Source of the DNA: Branchiostoma floridae
Taxonomy: Eukaryota; Chordata; Leptocardii; Amphioxiformes; Branchiostomatidae
Direction of reading: 5' to 3'
DNA: 64,000 nt
Assembly: GCF_000003815.2 (NCBI RefSeq)
Contig: NC_049989.1
Span: 5,829,245 to 5,893,244 of the forward strand
Position numbers and translations under genes: made by a program
Shown: piece after piece, positions 45,726 to 57,094 of the stretch
Numbering within the stretch: position 1 is the first letter of the stretch
Layout: every line of letters begins with the position of its first letter
Notes under the pieces: model-generated
Databases searched by the model: none
Seen by the model: only the letters and a program-made list of their open reading frames with translations
What the model was told of the DNA's origin: nothing

Positions 45726-48700
45726 TCACAGAAGGATGCAATTTGAGTGCCCCGTGTCTGGTTGTGGGGGAACAGGGCGCCTTGCACTTGGAGCGTCCTT
45801 GGGCGGCCCTTCAAAGTAGATTCTGAGCATGACGAGGTACAGCGCTCCTGGCGACTTGTTGCGGCACCACAGGGACTCGTTTCCCACCAGGTGCGCCCAG
45901 CCCCGGGGGATGTGAGGCGGGATTTTCACGGTCAGAGTTTCCGCTGAGATGACACGACAATCTGGGGGGAATAAACGATGTGAGGAAGGGACCACAAGAC
46001 ATAATGAGAACACCAGACATCCAAAACAGGTATATTCGTTAACATCACTCTACATTTAGTACATTACTCACAAACTAGTATTTCAAATGAAACCGTGGAC
46101 AAAGTGATGCCAAACACTACATTGGCATAAAGATTTGATTTGGAGAGATCTCAACACGTCATTCAAACGATTCTAGCGTTGCTTTTTAAAACCAGCGATT
46201 AAAGTGTACAAAATCTACACCCCAACATAGAAGAAAAAAACAGCCTTTATAGCCGAAGAGAAATAACGTTACATCATGTATCTTTCTCCTGTACATTGAC
46301 TTGATATACTCAATCAAATATGACACCTGCTATTCGAAGCCACTGCACTGCCTCCTCCATGGTTTTCAGGACCGTTTGAAACTGAGGTTTGGTTCGGTAG
46401 CCGTCTTCATTGAGTTGCAACGGTGCAAAGGTTCTCGCGCAAGGCTGCACTTCTACTCCGTCCCGGGAGGGGGAACCCTTGACATACACCAGTCTGAGAA
46501 TCTTGACGAAGAGGACACCACCTCTTCCCTCGATGTAAGACGACCTTTGGGAATCTGTAACAGGACGTATGAACGGTTATGATAGGTAACAAAGCAATAT
46601 TGATAATGTGGTGTAGTCTGCCACCTCTGACTGCTTTGAATTGTTGATAATCAAAGTAAACAATATATTCTATGGATAGTAGGGTTTTCTTGTACACAAC
46701 CTTAATATTGACCTGCTCAAGTTTCGATGCCTTTCGGACATCTTCCTCAGAGCTTCTAACTAAAGTTTTGCTCAGTCTCGCCGCTGCAAGCTAGGTAATA
46801 TTAGCAGGTGGCGTAAAAGAAAACTCCAATATCATATGACCTACGAACGTGATGAAATTATTTTGGGAAAAATATTTATCCCACCTGCCATGCCGTGCCG
46901 GGTGGCCCTCACGCTGACCGTCTGTAAGTTGGTGATCCGGCCACCCCGCTCCAAGTGGTGCCTGACCCAGCCCCGTGCCTGGGACGTGAGTTTGGGGAAG
47001 GTCTCCAGGATGGGATCGTCGATAAATGACGTGGCAGGGTTAACCACGCGGGGGACAAAATCCACCATAGCTGGCGGGAAAAAACAATTCTGTCATTCGT
47101 GACGTCATTTAGAGCCCGCCATATTGGTTGGTTAATGGCGAACGCTAATAAGTGTTATGAGTAAGTTCTGGACAGTTGACTTATCACTCTTTCAAGGCCA
47201 TTATTATTGCCCTTGGCTATTCGGAGTGCATCGGACAATGCGAAATTCCTTAGATAAAATCAAAGTCCATTCTTCCAATAAGAATCACGCACTTTTGATC
47301 CCTCCACTGCAAAAACATATACCAACCGACATTCATATCTATATGCAGGAATATATGTATATCGAGACGTACTTATTTCCTCCCCAGCAGGCGGTCCCTC
47401 CAGGTAAAACACCCTGATGACGTACAGGTGGGCTGTTTGGCTGCGCAGACAGCTGCAACAGGTGCACCCAGCCTCGTTCTCGTGCCAGCTGCAGGAGTCA
47501 AGGTCAAGTTCCATCCCGTCCGTGTGCTGCTCCATGTCCAACGTCTCCACTGTCAGGACCTCACCTGTGGAAGGTGCATTGTAGTTTAAAGGAACATTCA
47601 TTAAGCGTTTGGGACCGCATCTATAAGCAGCGACACCTATAGCTGCAGTGTATGTGAACCAGTGAGTACTAATAGTATTGTCCTCAGAAAGGTGACAGAC
47701 GGTTGTGTTAAAAGAGTCTCTTTTATCAAGGTCTGTAAGCAACCATTTCTAGGGAAGAGATATGTTTGATAAAACACATGTAACACATAAACAAACACCT
47801 GGAATTGATGGTTGTGTAAATAGTCTCTTTACTCATACATTACCAAAGTCTTCAAGGGGCTATTTCTAGGGAAGAAATATGTTTGTTAAAACACATGCAA
47901 TACATAAAAAACACATAGAATATATCTGATAAAGCACACACAACACACCTGGAATTGGTTCCTGCTGGAATGTTTCATTCATCCTCCCCAACAGCTCGCC
48001 AAGTTGCTCGAACTGGTCCCTTGGTGCAAAATCGACTTTACCTATCCGTGGAGCCCGCGAGGTCCGTCGTTGGGCCTCAGACGGTACAAGCCATAGTCTG
48101 CACAGACATGTCAGATAAAATGTGGTACTTGTGTATTACTCTCCAAGCAGAAGTTAGACTCCGGCCGTTTTTTAAAAACATTTTTAGTCCTTTTTATCGG
48201 GCTTTCTATTGTATCTTGTAGTCAAAGTTTTGACGACTAAAACGACTAAAAACATCCGAAGCCTAACCTCTGCTTGAAGAGTATTTACGTATACGAAACA
48301 GATAAAAAGGATCAGCAAAAGACAAAGAAATGAGACAGGAACAGCGTCTAACCTGAGTCCCCTGATGTAAGGGTCCTTGTTCCTCCTACCTCTCACGAGT
48401 GACACGTCCGTGCACGCCACCTGTCGGTTCCATGTGTACTGCACCTCTAGTGTCTCACACGTCCTGACGTCATACTGACGGTGGTCTTCAAGAAACGAGT
48501 TTGCTCTGTCTACGAGAGTTCTGTAGGGTATGGACGAAATTATCCCTTCACTTCAGAACGCACCCAGATCAAAACTGATTTCTCCTATTTTTAATTCACC
48601 CCAATTTATTTGGTCTATAAAGGCGTGACCTGTCCCCAAATATACTTTCCCTCAGAGTCCGTCCAAAGTTCGCCACCATAAATATATGTAACGTCATATA

Positions 48701-49163
48701 TCAAACGTATCTATTATATAAATAACATACATGATCGAGAGAATGTCAAGCTGCCCCTCCCAAGAAAGTAAAGAATAAAATCCCTAGAAAATTATGGTTA
48801 GAGCAAATTAATACAAATTTAAGAAATGAAAAATTGACGACAGTTAGGCACAAGTTGGTGGCATATGTCCGAACAGCAAAAAGAGGTCTGATGGCGTCGT
48901 CTGACAGATAACTGGTCCACCGAGCCGTATGTTATTATTAGTCATATTGATCATGAGGAGTAGAACAATTCTCACCCGAATCTCTCATATTCAGAGCTCC
49001 CCTGTTCCTCCAGTGGCCTGGGTAGGAAGTCTTTAAATGACAGAGGGCTGACAGGTTGTGGGTCTTCAGGTGGTTCCTCGGATATATTCTCGTCACTTTG
49101 CTGTGTAGAAAAGAGCTCCTCCCGCGGTGTCTCCTCCTGTATGTCTCCACTGTCTTCATTCAT
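45726..49163 (-). CDS. unrecognised 448-aa protein with four helix-strand repeats and a CaaX-like end
   Basis: I do not recognise the family. Minus-strand exons: 48976-49163, 48353-48520, 47949-48097, 47373-47564, 46885-47070, 46327-46554, 45726-45961. Phases agree at every junction and the sum is 1347 nt. Residues 1-62 are acidic and probably disordered. The rest shows four imperfect repeats, each an amphipathic helix then a strand-rich unit. The helices are LVDRANSFLEDHRQYD, QFEQLGELLGRMNETFQ, LTSQARGWVRHHLERGG and TVLKTMEEAVQWLRIAG. The strand starts are CETLEVQY, EVLTVETL, LQTVSVRA and AETLTVKI. The strand ends are IRGLRLWLVPSE, LYVIRVFYLEGPP, LFVKILRLVYVKGSP and LYLVMLRIYFEGPP. Unit 2 adds a Cys cluster (C-x2-W...C-x-CC-x2-C). 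The last residues are CILL. An alternative 3' end is read-through of the exon at 46327 to VIFD-stop. Confidence 0.75.
48137..48283. mobile_element. MULE-like MITE copy 3, in an intron of the 448-aa protein gene
   Basis: Begins TACTCTCCAAGCAGAAGTTA and ends CCTCTGCTTGAAGAGTA, with foldback arms. The flanking 9-mers match at 6 of 9 positions, so it is an older insertion. It lies between the exons 48353-48520 and 47949-48097. Confidence 0.8.
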
Positions 49164-50679
49164 GATTAGATGCTGCCCGACCTAACACTGATACCGGTAT
49201 AGACGTACAACCTATCCCATATTGTCTCCTTTGAACAGTATTATGTAGATCCCTCGTCCGCCCTTCAGGTCACAGTATATTTACCATCCAGACTTTGCAA
49301 TTACCTCAATTATCTTTGCCGCTTGGCCTAGTCTTTGGTAGAACAGGTATGTTCCAAAGTCTGCCGTAATCAGTCGCCTGTGCCGGTGCAATTTTTTTCA
49401 ACTTGAAGATTTCGATATTATGTGTAGAGGTGCACGTGAACACTTGTTAATAATCTAAAACTTTCTGCAACTAACAGCGTCATCTATTAATACAAGTATT
49501 ACTCACGTCCCCAGTTACAACTTTGTTGTGCCGCCATTCTGGGCTGAATTTCGTATGGTCTCACCTAACCAGGCAAGTTTGAAGTGCATGGTAGCGAAAT
49601 GTGTAGCGAGAACTTGTATATTTCCCTGTGTACACGTTCCGCCCCTCGTTCCCATGTCGCAGCAATGTGGACTTTCTAACATATTGATTTAACCTGTGTT
49701 GACCTCTAACACCGCCTCCTGTTTGTGTGCAGTCTGGTTTAATCATTACTGTTCAAATCTGTTAATATTAACAGACCTGTATGTGCCATCAGTACACTTG
49801 ACGCGTTAAGTGACGCATTAAGTACCCTAATTAGCGGATAGTTAAACTACAGTCGTTTAGAAAACAATTCATATTGTGAGGTTTAAACCATCTTGTCAAA
49901 TTTCTCTACAAAAGAAGGATCTCTCAAGTAAACAAAAGAAGACTATTTATTCCGTCCTGTATCGGTGTCGGGTAGAATATGTAGGTGTGCTATACCGGCT
50001 CGTGATATCTTTTGGGATAATAAGAAACAGTGCACAGATGCCGATGTGTATCACACATGGCTTTATTGTGTAAATTCTTAATCCCAAATCAAGATATAGC
50101 AGCTCGAGTGTACTTATCAAGAATTCTTGCACATAATTCACTCCCATCCTTCATCATGTAGGGGAGAAAATGATCGTCACTCGTTTTGCGCGAAAACAGA
50201 AGAAACAACAAACAAAAACAAGTATAGGCAAAAGTTCATGTCAGATCTGGAGTTGATAAACAAGGCGCTGTTCTTTCATTTCCACAATGGCTCCGACTTT
50301 GGTATCATAATAAAATATAAAGCAATGTTTTAGTGTCAGTCGTTGTAAACTCTCGTGCCCTCAGCTAATCCGCTAGGTGGCACGATTCCCTCATCTCCTG
50401 TAGTGTCTCCGCTAGGCGACGAGTTTCCACTCATGGTGTATCCGCTAGGTGGCGCGAAGTAGCCAGTGTCATATTTGCTGATAGAAAGTGCTTAGTAATG
50501 CAATACATAGTGTCACCGCTAGACGACGAGTTTCCCTCATGGTGTTATCCGCTAGGTGGCGCGATTCCCTCATGTCCTGCAGTGCCTCCGCTAGGTGGCG
50601 AGATTTCCTCATGGTGTATCCGCTAGTTGGCGCGATTCCCTCATGTCCTGAAGAGTCTCCGCTAGGTGGCGAGATTCCC
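49164..50679. other. intergenic region between two minus-strand genes
   Basis: Upstream of the 448-aa protein gene and downstream of the LRR-death-domain gene. A reverse AATAAA at 50062-50067 could end the latter's transcript. The right part (from about 50340) is the CTAGGTGGCG minisatellite. Otherwise nothing is recognised. Confidence 0.45.
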
Positions 50680-50740
50680 TCAAGGTGTATTCGCTAGGTG
50701 GCGCGATTCCCTCATGTCCTGCAGTGTCTCCGCTAGGTGG
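50340..50740 (-). repeat. minisatellite growing out of the LRR-death-domain last exon
   Basis: Units of about 30 bp paired into about 60-bp units, built on CCGCTAGGTGGCG and TTCCCTCATG(TCCTGCAG)TGT. At the right edge the unit is coding: HLAETLQDMRESR and HLANTP-stop of the death-domain protein. Further units lie beyond the stop, in the 3' UTR, with decreasing similarity to the left. Confidence 0.85.
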
Positions 50741-53700
50741 TGCAGCCGGATGGACCTTAGGTGCTCCACAAGGCGGTCCAGTGTCGCACACTCCCCCGCC
50801 TGCTCCCTCCACGTCATCAGCACCCTGTAGGTCTGCTCCTGGAGGTTGTCCTGTGCGTTCTCCTAAAGTGGTCGAGAAATATGAAGCTAAGCTTACAACG
50901 TTAAGAGACCAGTGCAAAACATCTATACGAATCAGCTACTAGTACTTAGAAACACGCATATCACATAGATTGTAATATTTTTTGGTCACAGGTCGTAAGG
51001 AATGAAGAAATGTTTGTTTTAGCATCAATTTTTATCTGTGTCGATAAGTAATATTGCCTGTCTTAATCGGAGCTGAACTGACAATCATTTTTTTGTTTGT
51101 AGCAATACATGTACTTTGAATGCAAAAGAGGATCCTAGATGTTATATTGCGAAACATGACTCTCCAAGCACAGGTTAGGCTCCGACGATTTTTTTGGCCG
51201 TTTTTTGTCGGGCTTTCTATTTTGCACCGCGATAAAACGCATATTAATTATAAAAAAAAACGGAGCCTGACCTCCACTTGGAGGGTAGGCGTCAGTAGAT
51301 TAAAGTATCCACGATGTCACATCGTACCTGTATGGCGTGCAGCTCCAGGTCCGTCAGCCCCAGCTCCCGCCCGAGCCACCGCCACTCCGCCCGCTCCACG
51401 TCCGCGGACAGCGCGTTCATCAGTTGACTGAACTCCCGGTCTGGACAAACATACAAGCCGTGCGATTCTTCAATACATACATCAACGAGTGGGGAAATCC
51501 TTTTCTCATGTCTGAAACAGTAACTTATCAAATGCGCTCACTTAGGCTAGGGTCACAATTGGCCCGGTGCCCGTCAGGGATGTAGCCCCGGCCGGGCTCT
51601 GAAGTCGGGCGGACACCGGCTGTTTACCGGCTGTCGTGGTCACAATCAAACGTTGCCTTTACGATGCCCCGTGGGGGTCCCGGGGTGTTCCGGCGGGCAC
51701 CTCATCATTTTTCTTCAAAAAATTTCCACCTTCCTAGGTTCGTCTCCGGCAGACACCCGTCAGATGTTCTGACGGTGTCCTGTAGTCACCCCTGCGGGGT
51801 CCGACAGGGTAACGTTTGTCTCTCACAGCCCGGTGGGGCAGTTGTAGGGTCCCTGCCGCATGCCCTGAGGACAACGGCAGGGAATCAGGCAGGCTCCTGG
51901 TGGGCCCTCGTCATATCTAAGGGTATAAAAACAGGCATTCACTTAAGGTAGTACATCACTGAACTTGGAGTACTGGTGCGGTACATCGTGGTTCGTTCAC
52001 TGCGGCACTGTTATTTTTGCCAACTTTTCCTTGTACTCGCACTGACGTGTGGCACTGTTACGTTTCTAAACTAAATATGTTATTGGAATTTTCAATGTCG
52101 CGGATGACTTGTTGATGCCTATATCTTTATATTTGTAAAACGAAAAACATGGCTTATGGGTCCGAATGACTGCAAGTTTGGTGTTCCGTCGCCAATCGCA
52201 GAGGAAATGTCCTTGAGCCAAACATCTTTCTTCAGCTTGTTTCTATAGTCTGGGGTTGTAATATCGTAAAAAAACAGAGTAGCTTTCTATGGAGGTGGCT
52301 AACTGTTCGTCCTGCTTCTCAGTGATGCAGCCAATTGTGTGGTCTGTTGTGTTTTGTGGTGTGTTGTCCTATCCCCCTCTGTTGCCCTTGTCTGCAGAAG
52401 TTTCTATTGCTGTATTCTTCCGCCTGCCTAGGGGGCTAAGGGCTGTTTCCCCTTGTCTTTTCCTGCCGTCTTTTTCTTTCCCTTGGTATAGCGCTCTGCA
52501 CTCCATTGCAATTGTGATACGCGTAAGAAATGCACTGCGATACGCGTAAGTTCACGGCTTTTGTCCTTTCACGTGATCTGTGACGTCACATATTTGACCC
52601 GGTGTTACGAATTACAAACATTTATTCTTTAAACCTGCTCTTTCACGTAACAAATTTATTCCGAGAGACTGCCGGCAACCGGAGGGGTCCCTCTCGGTGT
52701 TGTCACGATTAGGTCGCGAGGTGGTTGTACGAGCGGGTCCCTGGTTCATTTTAACTCAGACTCAAATTGAACCAGGGTCCCGGCCGGCCCTCAAAATACC
52801 CCGGCAGCCGCGAGGTGTCCCACAGGGCCACGCAGGGGTCACGCCCGAAAGTGCCAAAAAACAGCCCGTGAACTGCCCGGCAGGGCCCCTTTTTCCAATT
52901 GTGACCTAAGCCTTAGTGCTATCTTTACTACTTAGCCAATAGCTGTTTTATTCTTTGTTTGCACATATTTGTCTGTTTCCTTAATATATGCACTTATCAT
53001 GGCATGTGCTTATGCATACCAGGTGCAATATTGGAGCGTATATATTTGCTCGTATGCATAGCATCTAAGTCGACGCAATCATATCAGTTACAAAGCAGCT
53101 AAAAACGATTCTCATTGCTGTATTGGCGGAACGCTAAAGTGTGTACTTGAAATGGGTCATAACAGTGTGCATTTGGGCACGACCGTTTCATTCCATTAGC
53201 TGTTAACATGTTGATGTAGGTAAGAAGGATTAAGAAATACTTCAGTTCTTAAAGCCATTTTCCTGTTAAGGAATTGTGCGTATTGCAGAGTGCGTTTCCC
53301 TGTTTTGTCAGCGGCTAAATGACACTGCACAGATGTCTTCAGACCTTTTCATCTATTCGCATGGAGCAAATCATAGTTAATTGGGGAATTTTTGTTCCAT
53401 CAACTCTACGTCAACTGCGTGCAGTCAGTTGTATCCTACATGTATTTGCCTTTCATAAAGCTTACGAGAATAGTTCTAGTAATCTCAATGTAACAACAAC
53501 ATTTTGCAGACTAGTAGGACACCGGCAAAAAAGATTAACACAATATTAGAACTTCTATCGGCTTGTGAAATGAAATATCACAAAGTTGCATACCTTCTCT
53601 CTCCCTCCGGATCCTCTCCAGTCTTGCCTCCTCCGTGAGGAAAGCCATGATGGCGGCAACTCCCCCATTCAGCACCTTGGGGGGAGGGTACGTCAGGGGG

Positions 53701-54761
53701 TTACCGGTGAGATCGATCTGTTCGATGTTGGCGAGCCTGTGCATGGCCGGGGGGAGGCTTGTGATGCCGTTGTTCTTCAGCTTGAGGACCTTGAGGTTGG
53801 TGAGAGTGAGGATCTGTGGCGGGAGGTACGAGAGCCGGTTGTAACTCAGGCTGAGGTACTCCAGCTGCGTGAGCGCGCCCACCCCGTCCGGCAGGGCCTC
53901 CAGCCCGCACACATCCACAGCCAGCCGCTTCAGGTTCCTCAGCATCGCGATGTCCTTGGGTACGAAGGAGCGGCGTCCCGGCCCGGACCACCGCCCCATG
54001 TACAGCTCCTCCAGCCCCCACAGGTGCAGCACCTGGGCCGGGAACACCTTGAAGTGCGAGGCGCTGATGCTCAGCACCCTGAGTTTGGTCAGCTTGGTGA
54101 TGTTGTCCGGCAGTTCGTGTATGACGTTATCCCCCACGTGTAGCACCTGCAGGTTGCACAGTTTGCAGATATCGGCAGGCAGAGCCGTGAAGCGGTTACT
54201 CTGGATGCTGAGCAGCTTGAGTGACTGTAGGTTGGCTATCCCCGATGGCAGCGACGAGAGCTTATTCTTGAACAGACTTAAAGTTTGCAAACTTGATAGC
54301 ATACATAGCGTCCCCGGTAATGACTCGATCTCGTTCTCTCCTAGCCAAATTTCCTTCAGGTTGTACAACCTGTCAACATCTTCACTCAGCGTGGTTATCT
54401 TGTTTCCCGGGGCCACGAGGACCTCTAGCGTCTGCAGGTTATACAGTTCCTCGGGCAGTTTCTCAATCCCACATCTCTGGACTCTCAGCTCCCGGAGTTT
54501 CGCTAGCAGCCCGATCTGGCGAGGCAGATGCCCCAGGTTTGTGTTGTTTCCCAAGTCTAAGATAACTAGAGAAGCGAGGTTAGCGGCCTCACGTGGTACT
54601 ACAGCCGTGCAGATGTTATTGTCCTGAAGATCTAACCTCTCCAAGTCAATATGTTCGAATATAGCAGGAGGAATGACCAACAGGTTTTGATTGCTAAGAT
54701 CTAGAGTCTTCCAGCCGTCTTTCACACAGCGGTAGGAGCTTATATTCCTCGGAGACGCCAT
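50680..54761 (-). CDS. leucine-rich repeat and death domain protein (487 aa)
   Basis: Minus-strand coding exons: 53594-54761, 51328-51440, 50680-50862; phases match. Residues from about 10 to 360 form about 15 LRRs of the 23-residue type (LxxLxLxxNxLxxLPxxIxxL). They are followed by a cap with the helix FLTEEARLERIRRERE. Exons 2 and 3 then encode a canonical death domain: FSQLMNALS, EWRWLGRELGLTDLELHAIQ, YRVLMTWREQAGECATLDRL, LRSIRLHHLAETL. Death domains mediate homotypic assembly in apoptosis and innate signalling; LRRs bind ligands or partners. There is no signal peptide or TM segment, so it is probably cytosolic. It resembles PIDD1 and LRRD1 in layout but lacks ZU5/UPA domains. The start ATG (MASPRNISSYRC) follows an acceptor at about 54792. 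The last residues lie in a minisatellite. Confidence 0.9.
51160..51287. mobile_element. MULE-like MITE copy 4
   Basis: GACTCTCCAAGCACAGGTTA at one end and CCTCCACTTGGAGGGTA at the other, with foldback arms. It lies in the last intron of the LRR-death-domain gene. No clear target duplication. Confidence 0.75.
51541..52916. mobile_element. 1.38 kb element with CTTAGGCTAGGGTCACAATTG ends
   Basis: The left 22 bp is the inverted repeat of the right 22 bp (CCAATTGTGACCTAAGCCTTAG) with a few mismatches. Next to each end the sequence is GC-rich with repeated cc/gg-rich words (gcccggtg, ccggctg). No transposase is recognised. It lies in the intron between the LRR exon and the death-domain exons. Confidence 0.65.
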
Positions 54762-55653
54762 GTTGTGTCTTCGACACTCTTCTAAGACCTGCGAATAACA
54801 ACAAAATACCATTAGCGCGCTTTCTACCTCTTTTAAGTAAGCAATAATTCAATTACAAAGTGTACTCCTTAAACGTACGCCAGAATCCCGCTCGACGGAC
54901 AGATGGAATAAACAACAGACTCAAATGCTAGCTTGGAAACAAGTCTGATTACGATTTGCTAGGGGTCTTCAGCTTGAAAATGTTGGTTTTCCTTGATGTG
55001 GTCCAACCAAAATCTATTTAAAAGTACACCAAAGCAGTTTGATAATCCTGTGACTTAGATATAAGCTAGGATGTCTTGCCAGTCACGTCGCATGGATTGA
55101 AAGAGAACACACAAAATCTAATACACGACGAGAAAACCGCGTCATAAAGTGATACATGCCGATCACTTAAATCAGTTCTGTATCACCGTTTAGGAGTATT
55201 TCCATGTACAAATAAAACTGTGTATGTGTTTGTCATCGGTACAAAAGATGGCCTGAACTCTGGGCTGTGTAATCAGTTCAATTTGTTGTCGTATCAACAC
55301 GATCACAATGCTTCAAGGATCTAGTTTCACCGTTTATACTCTAAAACTGTGTCAATGGAGACTTGAAATGAAGTGGAAACGTAGGTGGGGGTGAAGAATT
55401 ATGGACTTTGAACTACAATCTTAGGTAAATTTAAATGCTCTTTCTGAAGGCATTTTTGTTCTTTTGGCCTTCGCTGTAACTGATATTTGTTGTTCTACCA
55501 CTCTGAATGATTGCATGCCACAGACTGCACGTACGCACCTGTACACATTGTTTTACAACGTATAGGGACTTAACTTACATCAATGAATCATAAATGTCCG
55601 AGTGAGCAATTCCACATCTCTCAATGCATGATTCAACATTGAAAAAGACTCAC

Positions 55654-55860
55654 CTGTACGTTGTAGTCACAAAAGATTCTGAAGGGAAGTTCATAACGTC
55701 TTTGTCATAAGCTGTGGGGTTGAAGTCCGCCAATGAAAGGTCCGTTCTTGAACTCTTGAAACGGCCAGGCTTAAAACGTGAAGTTGAACGCGTACGCACC
55801 GAGTTCCTCCAAGTCCAGATGTCCTTCTGGTGTTGACATGTACGAACACACACTAACAAA
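55654..55860 (-). other. possible 5' non-coding exon of the LRR-death-domain gene
   Basis: A good donor (TACAG|GTGAGT) ends here on the minus strand. Joined to the acceptor at about 54792 it would form the 5' UTR, because its open frame meets a stop at once. The upper boundary is not defined. Confidence 0.3.
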
Positions 55861-56465
55861 TCCTCTGTATAGATAACAGTAAAATCTTACCAGGTCCTTA
55901 CACCATGCCTAGTATGCCCAGTCTGGGGGGCTATATTGTCAACAGTATATAATACACAAGTATACACAATAGCGCCGTCATCCGGTTTCACTTAGGCGCA
56001 CACAGAACACTCGATACGTGAGAGCGCTTTGACAACAGAGTCAACAACCGGAGTTTGGCAGCCAGTCGGCATAGACGTGAACACAGCCAGAACTGCGACA
56101 AGAAAGCGCTTTTACACCATTTCATGCTAAGTAAATACTGACGGGGCGTCCGATTGGTCAGGCAGACGTTTACATCGTTATCTAATCCCCACGTTATGTT
56201 GGTGACTTAAACCGCTCTTTTGAGATGTTTTTACTGTTGATTGATTGGCAGAGTGTCATTTACTCAGTAACAGATACTGTTACGTGTGATATTGTCCCTA
56301 GTGCATAACTCATAGGAAGTCTGGCGTTATGTACGAGTATTGTCCTTTTGTTATCTATAGTTCAACTTCAAGGTAAATAATATTTGTTTGCTGACTGCTT
56401 GGGTATAGAATGCTTGCAAGAAAGGGGGATACAAAATTGAACTGCATAAAAACTTTGTATGATTG

Positions 56466-56544
56466 TACTCTCCAAGAGGAGCGCCGGTGTAATTTTTCCC
56501 GACAACTACTATATCTACGCGACTCAACCTCTGCTTGGAGAGTA
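56466..56544. mobile_element. MULE-like MITE copy 5 (short)
   Basis: TACTCTCCAAG at one end and CCTCTGCTTGGAGAGTA at the other, 79 bp. The flanking 9-mers match at 6 of 9 positions. Confidence 0.75.
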
Positions 56545-56645
56545 GTAGTAGTATAGTACATGTATCCAGTATGTGACTGGGATCTCTTTTGATTAAATTT
56601 TAAGACAAGACAATGACCAGAACCAAAACACATATATCTATATGG

Positions 56646-56651
56646 TTTATT
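56646..56651 (-). terminator. candidate polyadenylation signal of GTF2H3
   Basis: Reverse complement AATAAA, 444 bp downstream of the GTF2H3 stop codon. Confidence 0.4.
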
Positions 56652-57094
56652 GATATCGAATATCATATTCTGAACAGGTCGTAGGTACTATCCATATGCT
56701 GGATGCAAAAATAATTCTTTGTATAATAAGTAAATAACTTCCCAGGTATCTATCCTTATGTCGAACTTGACTATTGAAGAGAACTCAAAACATTTTCAGT
56801 TTTTAACAAAACTACACAAACAATACGATACCAGATTCCTCACTGGATGAAACAAACAAACCAAGTTTACACAAAATGCTTTGAATTTTACTCATGGCTG
56901 GCAGAGGTATCAATAAGATGTATTATTAAGAAAACATTTTTTTGGAGATCTGAACACTGTCCATAAAAAATACCAAAGCATGTGAGTTCCCTAGCCCCCA
57001 TATCTAACCTTTTAAACCTTTCATTTCCTTGCTGTTCCCTGGCACTGCACATGTAACAACTCTATCATCCATACAAAGTAGTTTTCCTATAACA

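Larger units (their letters stand above)
54762..57094. other. upstream region of the LRR-death-domain gene and GTF2H3 3' flank
   Basis: Contains a possible 5' non-coding exon (55654 to about 55860), a MITE copy at 56466-56544, and the probable GTF2H3 3' UTR (56646-57094). No other coding sequence is supported. Confidence 0.45.

Noticed and set aside
53586-54627. Plus-strand frames of 185 and 252 codons
   Set aside because: Antisense shadows of the LRR exon, caused by its GC-rich repetitive codons.
50680-54761. Naming the LRR-death-domain gene PIDD1
   Set aside because: No ZU5/UPA region between LRR and death domain. The layout alone does not prove orthology.
45726-54761. One large gene joining the LRR-death-domain protein and the 448-aa protein
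   Set aside because: The death-domain exon ends in a stop codon, followed by repeats and a separate ATG exon for the second gene.
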